Below are positions 1-7,610 of a DNA stretch of 64,000 bases, in pieces. Made by a program: the position numbers and the translations under genes. How positions within the stretch are numbered: position 1 is the first letter of the stretch; every line of letters begins with the position of its first letter. The notes under the pieces were generated by a model. That model saw only the letters and a program-made list of their open reading frames with translations. It did not search any database and had not been told where the DNA came from. Source of the DNA: Bradyrhizobium sp. Ce-3 (lineage in GTDB: Bacteria; Pseudomonadota; Alphaproteobacteria; Rhizobiales; Xanthobacteraceae); contig NZ_BQUV01000011.1 of assembly GCF_022835695.1 (NCBI RefSeq), positions 124,001 to 188,000 of the forward strand, written 5' to 3'.

Positions 1-20
1 AATCGTCTGCCGCCGCGGCA

Positions 21-554
21 TCACTGCGTAAGCTTGGCGACGCCCATTTTGGAGAGCAGGGTCAGATTGTCCTCGATATGCCAGTTGTCGGTGACGTGGC
101 CGCCTGTGACCTTGATCAAATCGGTGGCGATGAAATCGATTGCCTGGCCGCTGCCCTTGGTCGCACCGAAGCTGCCGCTGAAATGGCCGCGGAACTGCAT
201 GTGCACGGTGACGTAATCGCCGGCCACGATCATCTTGACCACTTCGACCGAGAGGTCCGGCACTGCGGCACGGAAATTCTTCGAGGCGAAAGCCGGGCCT
301 TGCGGTCCCTGCGGGCGGCCGGCCGGCAGGGTGTGATCGACGAAATTGTCCGCGATCGCACGCTTCAACACGGCCTCGTCGCCACTGTTCCAGAATTGGT
401 AGAACGCCTTCGCGGCTGCGACCGTGGCATCGGACCCGGCCGCCGGGGCGGTGGTCGCGACGACGAGATCGTCGATCTTCACCTCGTCGGCGCTTGCCGG
501 CGCCGCGAGCAACGCTGCCATGGCAAACGCTGTGGCGGCCAAAACATTACGCAT
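21..554 (-). CDS. Secreted SnoaL/NTF2-like protein
   Basis: About 177 residues. The start is placed at 554, where a classic Sec signal peptide begins (MRNVLAATAF, hydrophobic core, cleavage after ...APASA). A longer frame reading upstream to 737 is rejected because it antisenses the neighbouring gene. The mature part (AAAKAFYQFWNSGDEA, later FVDHTL and a C-terminal DNWHIEDN) looks like the SnoaL / NTF2-like alpha+beta fold, in which such small proteins hydrolyse, isomerise or simply bind small ligands; the substrate cannot be told. It overlaps the upstream VOC gene by 8 bp, so the two are almost certainly co-transcribed, with the Tat-exported deacetylase as first gene. Fold assignment is by pattern only. 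Confidence 0.75.
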   Translation of the reverse strand: MRNVLAATAFAMAALLAAPASADEVKIDDLVVATTAPAAGSDATVAAAKAFYQFWNSGDEAVLKRAIADNFVDHTLPAGRPQGPQGPAFASKNFRAAVPDLSVEVVKMIVAGDYVTVHMQFRGHFSGSFGATKGSGQAIDFIATDLIKVTGGHVTDNWHIEDNLTLLSKMGVAKLTQ

Positions 555-936
555 GGTCTTTGCTCCTCGTTGCGGCCTCGCGCTCGCGAAACACCAGTTC
601 GAGCAGGATGCCTGTCGGTGTGCGGACGAACAACCGGCGCTCGCCGAGCTCCGGCAGGTCCATCGTGGAATAGGGAATGGCGAGCGTCTCGACCTTGTGG
701 CGGTAGGCCTCATAGCCCTCGAGCCGGAAGCCGACATGATCGATGGTTTCGCCGCGCGGATCGTTGCGCGTGCCCTCGCCCGGGATCAGATGCACCACCG
801 GCTCGCCGTCGGCATAGAGCCAATAGCCGGGGAAGGCGAAGCCGGGGCGATAGCCCGGCTTCACGTCGAGGAGATTTTCGAGGAAGGCGCGGGTGCCTTC
901 CAGATCGCTGGTGCGCAGGGTGACGTGGTCGAGCAT
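547..936 (-). CDS. VOC (glyoxalase/dioxygenase superfamily) protein
   Basis: 129 residues, the size of a single-domain vicinal-oxygen-chelate protein. It starts MLDHVTLRTSDLEGT, the usual first beta strand carrying His4. Further candidate metal ligands follow the family pattern: the His of VVHLIPGEG, the His of IDHVGFRLEG and the Glu of GILLELVF. Members are glyoxalases, extradiol dioxygenases, resistance proteins or lyases; the reaction here is unknown. It sits 15 bp after the deacetylase gene and overlaps the SnoaL-like gene by 8 bp, so it is the middle gene of a probable three-gene operon transcribed away from a LysR regulator. Confidence 0.85.
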   Translation of the reverse strand: MLDHVTLRTSDLEGTRAFLENLLDVKPGYRPGFAFPGYWLYADGEPVVHLIPGEGTRNDPRGETIDHVGFRLEGYEAYRHKVETLAIPYSTMDLPELGERRLFVRTPTGILLELVFREREAATRSKDHA

Positions 937-951
937 CGATGCCTCCCGCGA

Positions 952-1977
952 TCAGGCCGTCGGTCCGGGCAAGCCGGTCACGCTGGGCGAAGCGCGCTGG
1001 ATCACCGGCGTGTTGGCGCGATTGGCCAGCGCATAGCGGGCGATCTCGTCCTTGCGCGCGAACCAGACGTCGCCCTTGCTCTTGGCATAGGACAGGAAGC
1101 GATCGAGCACCCGGGCACGGCCGGCATGGCCGGAGATGCGGTCGTGCAGGCTGATCACCATCATTCGCCGCCGCTTCGCGCCTTCCTCGTAAAGCTGGTC
1201 GAATTCGTCCTTCAGCGCCTGCTCGTAGGCAGCCGGATTCCAGCCCTGGAACGGGAACGAGACGATGTCGTTCATGTGCATCGTGTAGGGCACGGTGACG
1301 AAATCCTTGCCGCGCACCGGCACGATGAACGGTTCGTCATGGCTCGGCTCGTCGATGTGATAGAGGAAGCCGAGATCCTGCAACGTCTCCAGGATGTGAA
1401 CCGAGTTGCGCATCCAGTACGCGTTCCAGCCGATCGGCGTCTGTCCCGTGATCTTCTGGATGGTCTCGACGCTGTCGGCGATGAAGCGCTTCTCCTGATC
1501 CTTCGGCAACTGGTACGAGTTGCTCCAGATCCGGCCATGCGCGGCGGCCTCATGGCCGCGACGCACGATCTCCCTGGCGATGTCGGGCGAGGTCTCGACC
1601 GCCTTGCCGATCATGAAGGACGACAGCTTGATGCCGTGCTTGTCCATCAGGTCGAGCAGGCGCGGGATTCCCTCGTAGTGGCCGTAGGCGAAGAACGCAT
1701 TGGTCGGCAGGTCAGGCACACCCTTCTCGATCGGATCAGGGATGACGCCGCCGGCACCGGAGATCGGCTGCCCGCCGCCTTCGAACATCAGGGACAGGCT
1801 GACCGCGAGGCGCGCGCCGTTGGGCCAGAAGCCGCCGGCGTTGGGTGAGGTCTGGGTCTCGGATGCGGCCTTCGCCGGCTGGGCCGCGGTGAGCCCGGCG
1901 GCAGCGAGGGCTCCGGCGGCTGTGACGGCCTGGAGGGTTTCGCGGCGGCTGAGGTGGGTGGAGGAAGACTGGGTCAT
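952..1977 (-). CDS. Tat-exported polysaccharide deacetylase-family protein
   Basis: 341 residues. The N terminus has a twin-arginine motif (SRRETLQAV) followed by an Ala-rich hydrophobic stretch and an AxA-type site, so export folded through Tat is likely. The body matches the NodB-type / PuuE-like branch of carbohydrate esterase family 4: VSLSLMFEGGG takes the place of the TFDDG strand, and GHEAAAHGR carries the HxxxH-type metal motif. Relatives of this branch (HpPgdA, PuuE) act on peptidoglycan or on cyclic amides such as allantoin, so the substrate is open and need not be a polysaccharide. First gene of the probable operon with the VOC and SnoaL-like genes, divergent from a LysR gene that is the obvious candidate regulator. 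Confidence 0.85.
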   Translation of the reverse strand: MTQSSSTHLSRRETLQAVTAAGALAAAGLTAAQPAKAASETQTSPNAGGFWPNGARLAVSLSLMFEGGGQPISGAGGVIPDPIEKGVPDLPTNAFFAYGHYEGIPRLLDLMDKHGIKLSSFMIGKAVETSPDIAREIVRRGHEAAAHGRIWSNSYQLPKDQEKRFIADSVETIQKITGQTPIGWNAYWMRNSVHILETLQDLGFLYHIDEPSHDEPFIVPVRGKDFVTVPYTMHMNDIVSFPFQGWNPAAYEQALKDEFDQLYEEGAKRRRMMVISLHDRISGHAGRARVLDRFLSYAKSKGDVWFARKDEIARYALANRANTPVIQRASPSVTGLPGPTA

Positions 1978-2030
1978 GGCTGATCTCCTTGCTGATGGAA
2001 ATCAACCTATTCTCTTTCCGTTTTGAGTAT

Positions 2031-2050
2031 TATCCTCCGCAAGATGGATA
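2031..2050. promoter_or_regulatory. Candidate LysR-type operator between divergent genes
   Basis: The 99-bp gap between the deacetylase operon and the LysR gene is AT-rich compared with its surroundings. It contains TATCC-N10-GGATA, an interrupted dyad of the size bound by LysR regulators. The position suggests both repression of the regulator and activation of the operon. Inferred only. Confidence 0.4.
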
Positions 2051-2076
2051 TATTCTCCACTTTTCGGAAATAAATC

Positions 2077-2985
2077 GTGCTGGACGACATCACCGAGCTT
2101 CGGACCTTCGTGAAGATCGTCGCCACCGGCAGCCTGTCCGCCGCCGGGCGCGAGATGGGCATCGCGCTGAGCGTCGTCAGCAAGCGGCTCGCGACGCTGG
2201 AAAGGCGGACCGACACCAGCCTGATCGTGCGCAGCACGCGCCACCTCGCGCTCACCGAGGAGGGGCAAAGGCTGTTCGACCGGGCGCAGCGCATCCTCGC
2301 CGAGGTCGATGAAGCGGAGGCCGCACTGGCGCATGGCCGCGTCGAGCCGCAGGGCGTGCTGCGGGTCAGCGCCACGGTTGCGTTCGGCCGCGCCCATGTC
2401 AGTCCGGTCTGCCGCGATCTCGCGCTGACCCATCCGAAGATGTCGGTCGAGCTGATGCTCACGGACCGCCTGGTCGAACTGATCGACGAGCGCATCGACG
2501 TCGTGATCCGCATCGGCATGCCACGCGATTCCGACCTGATCATGCGCAAGCTGATCGACAATCACCGCATCATCGCGGCCTCACCCGGCTATGTCATGCG
2601 ACACGGCGCGCCGGCCTCGCCCGCGGATCTCACGCAGCACAATTGCCTGCTCTACAACAGAGGCGCGGAGGCGCGGTGGCGGCTGGCGCACGGCGATGGC
2701 CGCATCGCCGAGATCGACGTGTCGTCGCGGCTGCGTTGCGACAATGGCGAGGTCGCGCATGACTGGGCCGTCGATGGCGCCGGCCTGATCATGAAGAGCT
2801 GGGTCGATGTCGCGCCCGATCTCGCATCCGGACGCCTGGTGCAGGTGCTGCCGGATTGGCGCAGCGATCCCGCGCCGGTCTGCGCGCTGTTCGCGCAAGG
2901 GCGGCAGATGCCGACACGCGTGCGGCTGTTCCTCGACGCCATCTCGAAGCGCATGGCCGCGTTTCAAGCGGCCGGCGGCGCGTAG
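2077..2985 (+). CDS. LysR-family transcriptional regulator
   Basis: 302 residues starting at GTG (MLDDITELRTFVKIVATG). The N-terminal winged helix-turn-helix is clear (GSLSAAGREMGIALSVVSKRLATLERR), followed by the linker helix and a periplasmic-binding-like effector domain (LRVSATVAFGRAHV...). The sequence resembles the DhcR/YafC-like branch of LysR proteins. It is divergent from the deacetylase-VOC-SnoaL operon, which it probably controls. Its last 22 bp overlap, tail to tail, the 3' end of the AroE-like gene. The effector is unknown. Confidence 0.9.
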   Translation: MLDDITELRTFVKIVATGSLSAAGREMGIALSVVSKRLATLERRTDTSLIVRSTRHLALTEEGQRLFDRAQRILAEVDEAEAALAHGRVEPQGVLRVSATVAFGRAHVSPVCRDLALTHPKMSVELMLTDRLVELIDERIDVVIRIGMPRDSDLIMRKLIDNHRIIAASPGYVMRHGAPASPADLTQHNCLLYNRGAEARWRLAHGDGRIAEIDVSSRLRCDNGEVAHDWAVDGAGLIMKSWVDVAPDLASGRLVQVLPDWRSDPAPVCALFAQGRQMPTRVRLFLDAISKRMAAFQAAGGA

Positions 2986-3818
2986 CGAGCAGCCATCACG
3001 GCGTCGAACGCATTTGCCATCGCTTCATGCGGCGGCGTCAATCCGGTGAACAGCTTGAACGCATCGGCCGATGCGTTGATCGCGAGGTCGCGTCCGGTCA
3101 GCACGTTTGCGCCCTTCGCCTTGGCTGCGGTCAGCAGCGGGGTCCAGAGCGGTGTGTAGACCGCATCGGCGACCCACATCGACGAGCGCAGCAGCGCATC
3201 CGGCACCGGCATGTCGCGGTTCGGCAGCATGCCGACCGGCGTCGCATTGACGAGACCTGTGGCACCGTCCACCGCGGCCGCAACGCTATTGGCGTGGACC
3301 GCGTGGCGATCCGCCAATTGGGCCGCAAGCTGCGCGGCCTTGCCGGCGTCGGCATCGAAGATCCTGAGCCCGGCGACGCCGCGGCCGGCGAGCGCAAAGG
3401 CGATCGCCTTGCCGACGCCGCCGGCACCGATCAGTGCGATCGGACCGCGCGGCGCGGACGCGAGCAGCGGTTCGATCGCCCGCGCAAAGCCGGTCGCATC
3501 GGTGTTGTGCCCGACCAGACGCGCGCCATCGGCGACGATGGTGTTGACCGCGCTGATCGCGCGCGCATCCGGCGCGAGATCATCGATGAGATCGATGACC
3601 GCTTCCTTGTAGGGAAAGGTGACGTTGACGCCGGCGAAGCCGAGCCGCCTGACGCCATCGAGCATCGCGCGCAGCTCGTCGCGCCCGGCGCCCTTGACCT
3701 CGATCAGCTGGTAGTGGACGTGGACGCCGAGCGCAGCGCCAGCCGCTTCGTGCATCGCAGGCGCCGCCGAATGCGCGATCGGATACCCGATCAGACCGGT
3801 CAGGAAGCGATCGCGCAT
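2964..3818 (-). CDS. Shikimate/quinate dehydrogenase family protein (AroE-like)
   Basis: 284 residues, a normal AroE length. The substrate domain opens with GLIGYPIAHSAAPAMHEAA and has the catalytic NVTFPYK lysine motif. The nucleotide-binding domain has GAGGVGKAIAFALAGRG, and NATPVGMLPNRDMP follows as expected. The family reduces 3-dehydroshikimate with NADPH or oxidises shikimate/quinate. Position away from other aro genes and close to a protocatechuate pathway suggests a catabolic (quinate/shikimate use) rather than biosynthetic role, but this is inference; GYPIAHSAAP instead of GxPxxHSxSP also suggests a paralogue. It stands alone between LysR and AHSA1 genes. Confidence 0.85.
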   Translation of the reverse strand: MRDRFLTGLIGYPIAHSAAPAMHEAAGAALGVHVHYQLIEVKGAGRDELRAMLDGVRRLGFAGVNVTFPYKEAVIDLIDDLAPDARAISAVNTIVADGARLVGHNTDATGFARAIEPLLASAPRGPIALIGAGGVGKAIAFALAGRGVAGLRIFDADAGKAAQLAAQLADRHAVHANSVAAAVDGATGLVNATPVGMLPNRDMPVPDALLRSSMWVADAVYTPLWTPLLTAAKAKGANVLTGRDLAINASADAFKLFTGLTPPHEAMANAFDAVMAARYAPPAA

Positions 3819-3839
3819 TGTCCCTCACGTCAGTGGTGC

Positions 3840-4304
3840 TCAGCTCATGCGGTCGAGCCGAGCATAGCTGTCTTCCATGCCGTGCTCCATGCCGCTCGCG
3901 AGCATCGCCGCGCGCGTCTCGGCGTCCGGCAATGTCATCCGCATGGTCATCAACGTGCCGCTGCCGTCGGGCGCAAACTGCGTCTCGACATGATTGTCCG
4001 GCGTCGGGTCCGGCAGATGCATGCGCTCGACATGCACGATCCGGCTGAACGGTTCGAGCGCGAGGTATTCTCCGGTCAGATGAAAGCCGCCGCCCTTGCC
4101 GTCGGTCCATTCGTAGCGGATCTTGCCGCCGGGCCTGAGCTCGCTGACGCACACCGGCATGGTCCAGCCTTCGGGACCGAGCAGCCATTTCTGCAGCAGC
4201 TCCGGCTCGGTGTGTGCGCGATACACCGCCTCGGGCGGCGCGGCGAAGCGCCTGGTGACGACGACAAAGCGGTCGCCTTCGGTCGTCAGCGTCAGCTTAC
4301 TCAT
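3840..4304 (-). CDS. SRPBCC (AHSA1/Aha1-like) domain protein
   Basis: 154 residues; start at 4304 (MSKLTLTTEGDRFVVVTRRF), preceded by an AAGG-type ribosome site. It shows the typical AHSA1 pattern: RRFAAPPEAVYRAHTEPELLQKW, then a GPEGWTMP segment and a C-terminal helix (ARAAMLASGMEHGMEDSYARLD). Such proteins have a START-like hydrophobic cavity, and their ligands are mostly unknown. The gene lies 11 bp downstream of an ArsR-family repressor; ArsR-AHSA1 pairs are a very common co-transcribed unit in which the repressor also controls the partner. The last residues read DRMS followed directly by the stop. Confidence 0.88.
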   Translation of the reverse strand: MSKLTLTTEGDRFVVVTRRFAAPPEAVYRAHTEPELLQKWLLGPEGWTMPVCVSELRPGGKIRYEWTDGKGGGFHLTGEYLALEPFSRIVHVERMHLPDPTPDNHVETQFAPDGSGTLMTMRMTLPDAETRAAMLASGMEHGMEDSYARLDRMS

Positions 4305-4315
4305 GGAGATACCTT

Positions 4316-4639
4316 TCACTTCTCGGGCTTGATGGCGGCCAGCACTCCGTCCAGCCGGTCGTAGTTGGTTTCGAGCGCGCGGCGCAGCATGCCGAGCCAT
4401 TGATCGATCTCGGCCACCGCCGTCGGCGCCAGCCGGCACGGCCGCTTGGTGCCTTCAACGCGCCGCACGATCAGGCCGGCGCCCTCGAGCACCTTGAGAT
4501 GGCGCGAGATCGCGGGCTGGGTCAGCTCGAACGGCTCGACCAGCTCCATGACAGTCGCTTCGCCCAGCGCGAGACGCGCCAGGATCGCCCGGCGGGTCGG
4601 GTCGGCGAGTGCGGAGAAGGCGGCATCGAGGTCGGCCAT
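4316..4639 (-). CDS. ArsR-family winged-helix repressor
   Basis: 107 residues (MADLDAAFSALADPTRRAIL). The helix-turn-helix is TVMELVEPFELTQPAISRHLKVLE, followed by the wing AGLIVRRVEGTKRPCRL. No metal-binding CxC pair is present in the recognition helix, so it is not an arsenic/cadmium sensor; it belongs to the SdpR-like group that accompanies AHSA1 proteins. First gene of a two-gene operon. A perfect 11-bp inverted repeat lies 18 bp upstream of the start, exactly where an autoregulatory operator is expected. Confidence 0.92.
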   Translation of the reverse strand: MADLDAAFSALADPTRRAILARLALGEATVMELVEPFELTQPAISRHLKVLEGAGLIVRRVEGTKRPCRLAPTAVAEIDQWLGMLRRALETNYDRLDGVLAAIKPEK

Positions 4640-4656
4640 GCTTTTTATCTCGTCTC

Positions 4657-4684
4657 AGTTATATAACTATATTGTTATATAACT
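4657..4684. promoter_or_regulatory. Perfect palindromic operator upstream of the ArsR gene
   Basis: AGTTATATAAC, a 6-bp spacer (TATATT), then GTTATATAACT: an 11-bp inverted repeat without mismatch, extremely AT-rich in a GC-rich genome. It lies 18-45 bp upstream of the ArsR start codon and probably overlaps the core promoter. Binding by the adjacent ArsR-type repressor is inferred. Confidence 0.75.
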
Positions 4685-4701
4685 AGCTGCGCATAGTCAA
4701 A

Positions 4702-4738
4702 CGAAATCCGCTGCGGCGAAGGCGCGCAGCGGATTTCG
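4702..4738 (-). terminator. Hairpin terminator after pcaHG
   Basis: A 14-bp perfect stem (CGAAATCCGCTGCG with its complement) and 9-nt loop between the end of pcaG and the ArsR promoter. On the minus strand it is followed by TTTGACT, only a short T run. A second GC-rich hairpin lies at 4762-4781. Probably ends the pcaHG transcript. Confidence 0.55.
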
Positions 4739-4793
4739 GTCGTCTCTTCAATGCAGGGTTTGCGCGCCGCTCACGGCGCGCGGTCGTGGCCGG

Positions 4794-5393
4794 CTAGACG
4801 TCGAAGAACACCGTCTCGTTGTCGCCCTGCAGATGGACGTCGAAGGTGTAGGTGCCGCCGGCGCCGGCTTTCTTTGCGATCAGGGTGGCGCGGCGATCGG
4901 CCGGCACCAGCGCCAGCACGGCATCGGCGGCGTTGCCGGCTTCGTCGTCGAAATAGATCCGCGTGTAGAGATGCAGCAGCATGCCGCGCGCGAACACCGC
5001 GAGCACGATGTGCGGCGCCTGCGGCTTGCCGTCGGCGTCCGGCACTGAGCCGGGCTTGATGGTGTCGAACGAATAAGCGCCGCTCTTGTCGGTGCCGGCG
5101 CGGCCGAAACCCTTGAACGAGGAGTTCGGCAGCGCGCGCGCATCCTGCGGATCAGAGAAGCGGCCCTGCGCGTCGGCCTGCCAGATCTCCAGCATGCAAT
5201 CCGGGATCACGGCGCCGTCGCCGTCATAGACCTTGCCCTCGACCCGGATGCGCTCACCGGATGTATCAGGCGTCAGCAGGTTGTTGGTGAAGGCGTCGTT
5301 CCATTCGTATTCGCCGTTCGGCGTCAGGCCGTACTTGAAATAGGGACCGACGGTTTGCGAGGGGGTAACTCCATCAGGGCGTTGGTTCGACAC
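4794..5393 (-). CDS. pcaG: Protocatechuate 3,4-dioxygenase, alpha subunit
   Basis: 199 residues, the usual alpha-subunit length. It begins MSNQRPDGVTPSQTVGPYFKYGL, the conserved TPSQTVGPY start of intradiol dioxygenase subunits, and has the core beta-sheet pattern RVEGKVYDGDGAVIPDCMLEIWQADAQGRF split here into the VYDGDG and EIWQAD motifs. The alpha subunit supports the iron-containing beta subunit; together they ring-open protocatechuate to 3-carboxy-cis,cis-muconate in the beta-ketoadipate pathway. It follows pcaH without a single base between stop and start, so translation is coupled. The next pathway genes (pcaBCD) are not in this window. Confidence 0.95.
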   Translation of the reverse strand: MSNQRPDGVTPSQTVGPYFKYGLTPNGEYEWNDAFTNNLLTPDTSGERIRVEGKVYDGDGAVIPDCMLEIWQADAQGRFSDPQDARALPNSSFKGFGRAGTDKSGAYSFDTIKPGSVPDADGKPQAPHIVLAVFARGMLLHLYTRIYFDDEAGNAADAVLALVPADRRATLIAKKAGAGGTYTFDVHLQGDNETVFFDV

Positions 5394-6095
5394 TTATTTG
5401 GTCTCCATCGGCGTGGCGTTGCGGCCGCGCAGCACGATATCGAAGCGGTAGCACAGCGCCCAATCCGGCTTGGTGTTGTCGAGATCGAACGACGAGATCA
5501 TCCGCGCCCGCGCCTTCTCATCGGTCACCGAATTGAAGATCGGGTCGAACGGAAACAAGGGATCGCCGGGGAAGTACATCTGCGTGACCAGACGCGAGAC
5601 GAAGGAATGCCCGAACACGGAGAAGTGGATATGTGCGGGCCGCCATGCATTGTGGTGATTGCCCCATGGATAGGCGCCGGGCTTGATGGTGATGAACCTG
5701 TAGTAGCCGTCGGCGTCACTCTGCGTGCGGCCGGCGCCGGTGAAGTTGGGATCGAGCGGCGCCGGATGCTGGTCGACGACATGGATGTAGCGGCCGCAGG
5801 CATTGGCCTGCCACAGCTCGACCAGCGTGTTCGGCACGCCGCGGCCGTCCTCGTCGCGCACATGGCCGTGCACGATGATGCGCTCGCCGAGCGGCTCGCC
5901 CTTGGCCTGGATGGTGAGATCGTTGTCGTGCGCGCGCACGGTCTCATGGCCGTAGACCGGCCCGGTCAACTCCGAGAGCGTGTGCCGCATCGGGATCAAC
6001 GGCTTTTGCGGCGAGCGCTTCACGGTGGAGCGATAATCCGGCGACAGCCGCGCCGGATGGGCTGCGAGCGATTGCAGCGGGTACAACAAGGTCAT
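5394..6095 (-). CDS. pcaH: Protocatechuate 3,4-dioxygenase, beta subunit
   Basis: 233 residues from the ATG at 6095, chosen because GGAGG lies about 8 bp before it; a GTG at 6110 overlaps that site and is unlikely. Iron-ligand motifs are visible: Tyr in KPGAYPWGN and the His pair in PAHIHFSVFG. GEPLGERIIVHGHV and VELWQANACGRY are typical of intradiol dioxygenases. The protein is the catalytic non-haem Fe(III) subunit that cleaves protocatechuate between its hydroxyls. First gene of a pcaHG operon divergent from a LysR gene 261 bp away. Confidence 0.95.
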   Translation of the reverse strand: MTLLYPLQSLAAHPARLSPDYRSTVKRSPQKPLIPMRHTLSELTGPVYGHETVRAHDNDLTIQAKGEPLGERIIVHGHVRDEDGRGVPNTLVELWQANACGRYIHVVDQHPAPLDPNFTGAGRTQSDADGYYRFITIKPGAYPWGNHHNAWRPAHIHFSVFGHSFVSRLVTQMYFPGDPLFPFDPIFNSVTDEKARARMISSFDLDNTKPDWALCYRFDIVLRGRNATPMETK

Positions 6096-6356
6096 GGCGA
6101 ATTCCTCCACGGGCGCGCAAGCGCGCCTCGCCGCAGATCATTATCGGACACAACCAATTCGGGGAAGGGCTGTTTTTAATGCCCGCAAGAGGCTGTCTTA
6201 ATTGGACTTTTCGACACGCGATCTGCGGCGACCGGCAGCCGCCAGGGCCGATAGTTGCCAAGGCAAGCTTCTGGCCGCGTCCCGCCCCTTGGAACGAATG
6301 TTGCGTTGCCGGAACAACGTGGTGTTCTATTCCGCACTGCATTGGGTGTTGCCCGC

Positions 6357-7247
6357 ATGATCGATATCCGCACGCTGGAGGCGTTCTACTGGGTGGCGCA
6401 GCTCGGAGGCTTTGGGCGTGCCGCGACCAAATTGAACACGACACAGCCGGCGATATCGGCGCGGATCGCAACGCTGGAGGCCGAGTATGGCATCCGCCTT
6501 CTGGTCCGCGAACGCGGATTGCGGCCTGCACTCACGCCGCTCGGAGCAGCCTTGTTCGACCAGGCGCGGCGCATGCTGGCGCTGCAGGCCGATGTCGTCT
6601 CCACGCTGAGCGAGCAACACGGCATGCGCGGTCTGATACGGATTGGCGTCGCCGAGACGATCGTTCATATCCTGCTGCCGGAGCTGCTGCGCCGTCTGCA
6701 TGTCGAGCACCCCGGGGTGACCCCGAACGTGCAGACCGATGTGTCCGCCAATCTGCGCGAAGCGCTGCGTGGCGGCGAGATCGACTTGGCCTTCATGCTC
6801 GGACCGAGCGGAGAAATCACTGCCCAGGAACGCCCGATCTGCTCGCTCGAGCTGGCATGGGCCGCGTCGCCTCGCCTCGAGGTTGGCGGCGCGGCGCTGA
6901 CGCGCGCCAGCATCGGATCGACGCCGATCCTGATTTACGCCCACAACACTCAGCCTTATGCCGAACTGGTTGCGGCGCTTGCGGATCCGCATTTGCCGGT
7001 GGCGCGAATATTTCCCAACAGTTCGCTGGCAACCATCGTCTCCCTGGCGCAGCACGGGATCGGGATCGCCGCCATTCCAGCCGTGGTGATCCGCAGCGAG
7101 ATCGAATCCGGAACGCTTCGACTGCTGCCGTCGACCATCCAATTGCCGAAACTGAACTTCATTGCCTGCTGGCTCTCCTCCGGCGAGGGATTGCCCGGCG
7201 CAATTGCAGCTTTGGCCCGCGATATCCTGGGTCATAACGAAAGCTGA
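6357..7247 (+). CDS. LysR-family regulator divergent from pcaHG
   Basis: 296 residues from the ATG at 6357 (MIDIRTLEAFYWVAQLGGF). The frame is open further upstream to 6255, but LysR homology begins here. The N-terminal helix-turn-helix is GRAATKLNTTQPAISARIATLE; the effector domain follows (LIRIGVAETIVHILLPELL). Its N terminus does not look like PcaQ, the usual activator of pca genes, so although its divergent position makes it the natural candidate regulator of pcaHG, it may instead respond to the substrate of the MFS transporter encoded just downstream on the same strand. Confidence 0.9.
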   Translation: MIDIRTLEAFYWVAQLGGFGRAATKLNTTQPAISARIATLEAEYGIRLLVRERGLRPALTPLGAALFDQARRMLALQADVVSTLSEQHGMRGLIRIGVAETIVHILLPELLRRLHVEHPGVTPNVQTDVSANLREALRGGEIDLAFMLGPSGEITAQERPICSLELAWAASPRLEVGGAALTRASIGSTPILIYAHNTQPYAELVAALADPHLPVARIFPNSSLATIVSLAQHGIGIAAIPAVVIRSEIESGTLRLLPSTIQLPKLNFIACWLSSGEGLPGAIAALARDILGHNES

Positions 7248-7610
7248 TCAGCAGTGATCCATAAAGACGATTTCCAATTTCACGAGCCGGTCATGATGAT
7301 GTCTCTCTGCACCAGGGAGATTTGGCATGGCCAGGGGCACCTCGAGCGGGCTGATCGAAGCGAGAGCCTCCCATCGGGGCGGCACGCTCAAACCACGACG
7401 ATGTGCCGCCGAATTCCGCGCAAATGAGCGACGGCCGGCCGCACCTCGATACTCGCTGACGAAATCCGGATCTGTTGTCGGACAGGCCACGCGCCATTTT
7501 CGGCGCGGACGACGCTTGCTGATCCCCTTGCTCGCCAACGGCACGCAATCGTCCGGCCGGTGGGCGCGAATTTCAGGCTCTTGGTCAAATCATCAATGGG
7601 GGACGGCAAC
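7248..7610. other. 363-bp gap without a convincing gene
   Basis: Between the LysR and MFS genes. Short open frames exist on both strands but lack ribosome sites and protein-like composition. It presumably holds the promoter of the transporter; no specific site is recognised. Confidence 0.4.

Noticed and set aside
7248-7544. 98-codon minus-strand frame between the LysR and MFS genes
   Set aside because: No ribosome site, Arg/Pro-rich composition and no family resemblance.
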